In this document: piece by piece, positions 52,031 through 53,827 of the stretch
How positions within the stretch are numbered: position 1 is the first letter of the stretch
How the letters are laid out: the number at the start of each line of letters is the position of its first letter
Assembly: GCA_902812375.1 (NCBI GenBank)
Contig: CADDZN010000001.1
Span: 1-53,827, forward strand
From: a bacterium
GTDB lineage: Bacteria > Gemmatimonadota > Gemmatimonadetes > Gemmatimonadales > Gemmatimonadaceae
Direction: 5' to 3'
Length of the DNA stretch: 53,827 bases
Notes under the pieces: model-generated
Databases searched by the model: none
The model's input: only the letters and a program-made list of their open reading frames with translations
What the model was told of the DNA's origin: nothing
Made by a program: the position numbers and the translations under genes

Positions 52031-53638
52031 GTGACTTACCGAGTTCTCGTCACCGATGAGATCGATGCCGAAGGCGTTGGGCTTCTACTGGCCGAGCCAG
52101 CGCTCGTTGTCGATGAGGTGCCGACACTACCGCGAGAAGAGCTCCTCGCCAGAATCGCCGATTACGATGCGATAGTTGGACGTAGTGCGACTCGAATCTC
52201 TTCGGAGTTGTTGGAGAAAGGGCGTCGGCTCAAAGTCGTCGGCCGGGCAGGCGTCGGCGTCGACAATATTGCCCTGGATACGGCGACAGCGCTGGGAATA
52301 GCGGTAATCAATGCGCCCGCTGGAAATACCAACGCGGTGGTCGAATTGTTCTTTGGCGCAGTCATCTCACTTCTGCGGCACTTGCCACGTGCCGACACAT
52401 CAATGCACGCCGGCCGGTGGGACAGATCTGCGCTCCTCGGGTCTGAGCTCAAAGGAAGAACGCTGGGAATCGTCGGCCTCGGCCGGATCGGCGGAGAAAT
52501 AGCCACAAGGGCCAGAGCCTTTGAAATGAACGTTCTTGCATATGACCCGTATATCCCGCGATCGCGTTTCGAAGCGTTGAGAGTGCAGAATTCAGCGTCG
52601 CTGGACGCTCTCATCGAGCAGTCAAACGTGTTGACGGTGCATACTCCTCTCACGGACGAGACAAAGGGAATGATTGGCCGACGCGAACTGGCGAGACTAC
52701 CTGCCCGGTCGATCGTGGTCAACATGGCTCGCGGTGGGATTGTCGACGAAGATGCTCTCATCGACGCGCTCGAGACCAAGCAGTTGATGGGAGCCGTAAT
52801 CGACGCGTACGACAAGGAACCACTCGCAGCAGATCATCCGTTACGAAAGCAGTCTGATGTGTTGCTTACGCCACACATTGGAGCATCGACCACTGAGGCA
52901 CAGCGGAATGTTGCTGTTGATGTCTGCGTAGCGGTGCGCGATGCCCTGTTGAGCGGCGAGCTCTCGCGCTCGATAAATGTTGCTGACGTTGGTGGCCAAT
53001 GGGCCGAGGTCGAGCCAGCACTCACGCTGGCCCGTCGGGCCGCAGCGGTTGGCAGAGCAATTCTAGCCACCCAAGGAGCCCGCGCCATCCAAAGAATCGA
53101 CGTACGTGCCGGGGCATCACTGGCTGCGGCGAGGAGCGCTCTCGTTGCTTCAGCAGCGCGCGGAGTGCTTGAGGGAACGGTCGAGCAGGAGCGGTTGAAT
53201 CTCATCAACGCGCGCTCTGTGGCCCAGGCTCGTGGAATCGAGTTATCTACTACGGAGACAGCAACACAGGATAATCCGTACACGGTCGAGGTAAGACTTG
53301 GCGGAGGTATGCAGGAAATTGCCATAGCTGGAGCCGCGCAGCCAGGTGCCAGCGCAAGACTTACCAGGATCGGCGCGTTCCACGTCGACATCCAGCCGCG
53401 CGATACGCTTTTAATACTCACTAACAACGACGTTCCGGGCGTAATAGGCAAAGTGGGAACACTACTCGGCGAAGCAGGCGTTAACATCGCCGAGTACCAT
53501 CAAGCGCGCCTTGCTCAAGGAGGGCAGGCTCTTGCGGCAGTCTCTGTTGATGGTGACGTGAGTGAAACGATTCGCGAATCACTACTGGGGCTGCCGGACG
53601 TGCTGTCTGCCGCAGTCGTCTGCTTTCATCCAGGGTGA
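52031..53638 (+). CDS. serA: D-3-phosphoglycerate dehydrogenase
   Basis: A 535-residue SerA of the long type. The NAD-binding motif is GIVGLGRIGGEIATRA; catalytic Arg lies in NMARGGIVDEDAL, and catalytic His in TPHIGASTTEA. A C-terminal intervening domain and an ACT domain (DTLLILTNNDVPGVIGKVGT) follow. It oxidises 3-phosphoglycerate, the first step of serine synthesis. I chose GTG 52031 (MTYRVLVTDE); a TTG at 51962 would add 23 unconserved residues. No clear ribosome site. Its stop overlaps the next gene by GTGA. Confidence 0.93.
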   Translation: MTYRVLVTDEIDAEGVGLLLAEPALVVDEVPTLPREELLARIADYDAIVGRSATRISSELLEKGRRLKVVGRAGVGVDNIALDTATALGIAVINAPAGNTNAVVELFFGAVISLLRHLPRADTSMHAGRWDRSALLGSELKGRTLGIVGLGRIGGEIATRARAFEMNVLAYDPYIPRSRFEALRVQNSASLDALIEQSNVLTVHTPLTDETKGMIGRRELARLPARSIVVNMARGGIVDEDALIDALETKQLMGAVIDAYDKEPLAADHPLRKQSDVLLTPHIGASTTEAQRNVAVDVCVAVRDALLSGELSRSINVADVGGQWAEVEPALTLARRAAAVGRAILATQGARAIQRIDVRAGASLAAARSALVASAARGVLEGTVEQERLNLINARSVAQARGIELSTTETATQDNPYTVEVRLGGGMQEIAIAGAAQPGASARLTRIGAFHVDIQPRDTLLILTNNDVPGVIGKVGTLLGEAGVNIAEYHQARLAQGGQALAAVSVDGDVSETIRESLLGLPDVLSAAVVCFHPG

Positions 53639-53827
53639 GCTCTTTTTTAAGCGCAGACAGATCCGTACGTGAATCATACGAAGCGGATTCCTCAGGGCTT
53701 CACCTGGTTCCGGATTTTGTTGCTCGCCCGGAATCGACCAGCGACGTAATCGATGTCGTGCGGCAGGCGCTCTCGCAGAAAACCTCGATCACGTGCGCCG
53801 GCGCGCAAACGAGTACAACGGGGGCGT
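53635..53827 (+). CDS. FAD-linked oxidase (glycolate/lactate dehydrogenase-like), N-terminal part
   Basis: From GTG 53635 the frame stays open to the window end (64 complete codons). It begins MSSFLSADRSV and continues HLVPDFVARPESTSDVIDVV, then a QKTSITCAGAQTSTTGA stretch. This matches the start of the FAD-binding PCMH domain of GlcD-like oxidases, where the P-x-x-V-x-RPES and AGAQTSTTG loops bind the cofactor. Translation appears coupled to serA through the GTGA overlap. The substrate is not known and the C-terminus is off the window. Confidence 0.75.
   Translation, partial: MSSFLSADRSVRESYEADSSGLHLVPDFVARPESTSDVIDVVRQALSQKTSITCAGAQTSTTGA

Noticed and set aside
1-53827. tRNA genes, rRNA genes, CRISPR arrays, insertion sequences or prophage genes
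   Set aside because: Reading by eye showed no T-arm-like GGTTCRAATCC segments with acceptor stems, no repeat-spacer arrays, and no transposase, integrase or phage structural protein among the convincing frames. A tRNAscan run would settle the tRNA question.

Overview
The window is a 53.8 kb piece of a bacterial chromosome around the dnaA/dnaN locus. I recognise no insertion sequence, prophage, CRISPR array, tRNA or rRNA. The gene set points to a Gram-negative bacterium, possibly Gemmatimonadota: several predicted lipoproteins, a TonB-type C-terminal domain, a GWxTD lipoprotein, paired M16 peptidases, a KirBac-type channel, and a YidC with a large periplasmic domain. The phylum is an inference from gene content, not a measured placement.

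Left arm (1-10.1 kb), all on the minus strand: holA, a SPOR/TPR exported protein, mutS, a TonB-domain lipoprotein, a cystathionine beta-synthase-like enzyme, ddl, a rhomboid protease and the 5' end of queF. They are tightly packed, often with 1-4 base overlaps. Upstream is an ECF sigma factor with its zinc-binding anti-sigma factor.

10.3-18.6 kb holds a second long minus-strand operon. It runs from a 58-codon DUF4177-like gene through a beta-CASP nuclease, a YdcF/SanA protein and four M16 peptidase genes to a NUDIX hydrolase. The M16 genes form two active/inactive pairs, one exported and one apparently cytoplasmic. 18.7-21.1 kb holds upp, a DUF2225 protein and a putative zinc protease.

21.1-28.6 kb is the replication-origin neighbourhood. 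On the minus strand run rpmH, rnpA, yidD, yidC, an MBL-fold hydrolase and mnmE. On the plus strand are dnaA and dnaN. rnpA has no usable start after rpmH and must begin inside it, as is known from Thermus. The dnaA-dnaN spacer carries degenerate DnaA boxes, DnaA-trio-like triplets and an AT-rich palindrome, so it is a candidate unwinding site. The dnaA promoter appears to give a leaderless or nearly leaderless mRNA and has a DnaA-box-like 9-mer in its spacer.

28.6-41.3 kb: a secreted unknown protein, RNase P RNA (rnpB) with a strong terminator, an AraC-type regulator, pyrE, a sensor kinase, a Ser/Thr kinase, the GWxTD lipoprotein, polA, plsC, a UMF1-type MFS transporter and an unknown lipoprotein. 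41.3-48.7 kb: Nif3, parB/parA with two parS-like sites just upstream, a SIMPL protein, a Kir-type channel, an EamA transporter and mnmG. parAB and mnmG are therefore separated from mnmE, and rsmG and jag are absent here. 48.7-53.8 kb: a small unknown gene, NfeD, two alpha/beta hydrolases, an ArsC-like protein lacking its cysteine, serA and the start of an FAD-linked oxidase. Nearly all genes look intact. The only protein-coding gap longer than 300 bases is filled by rnpB.
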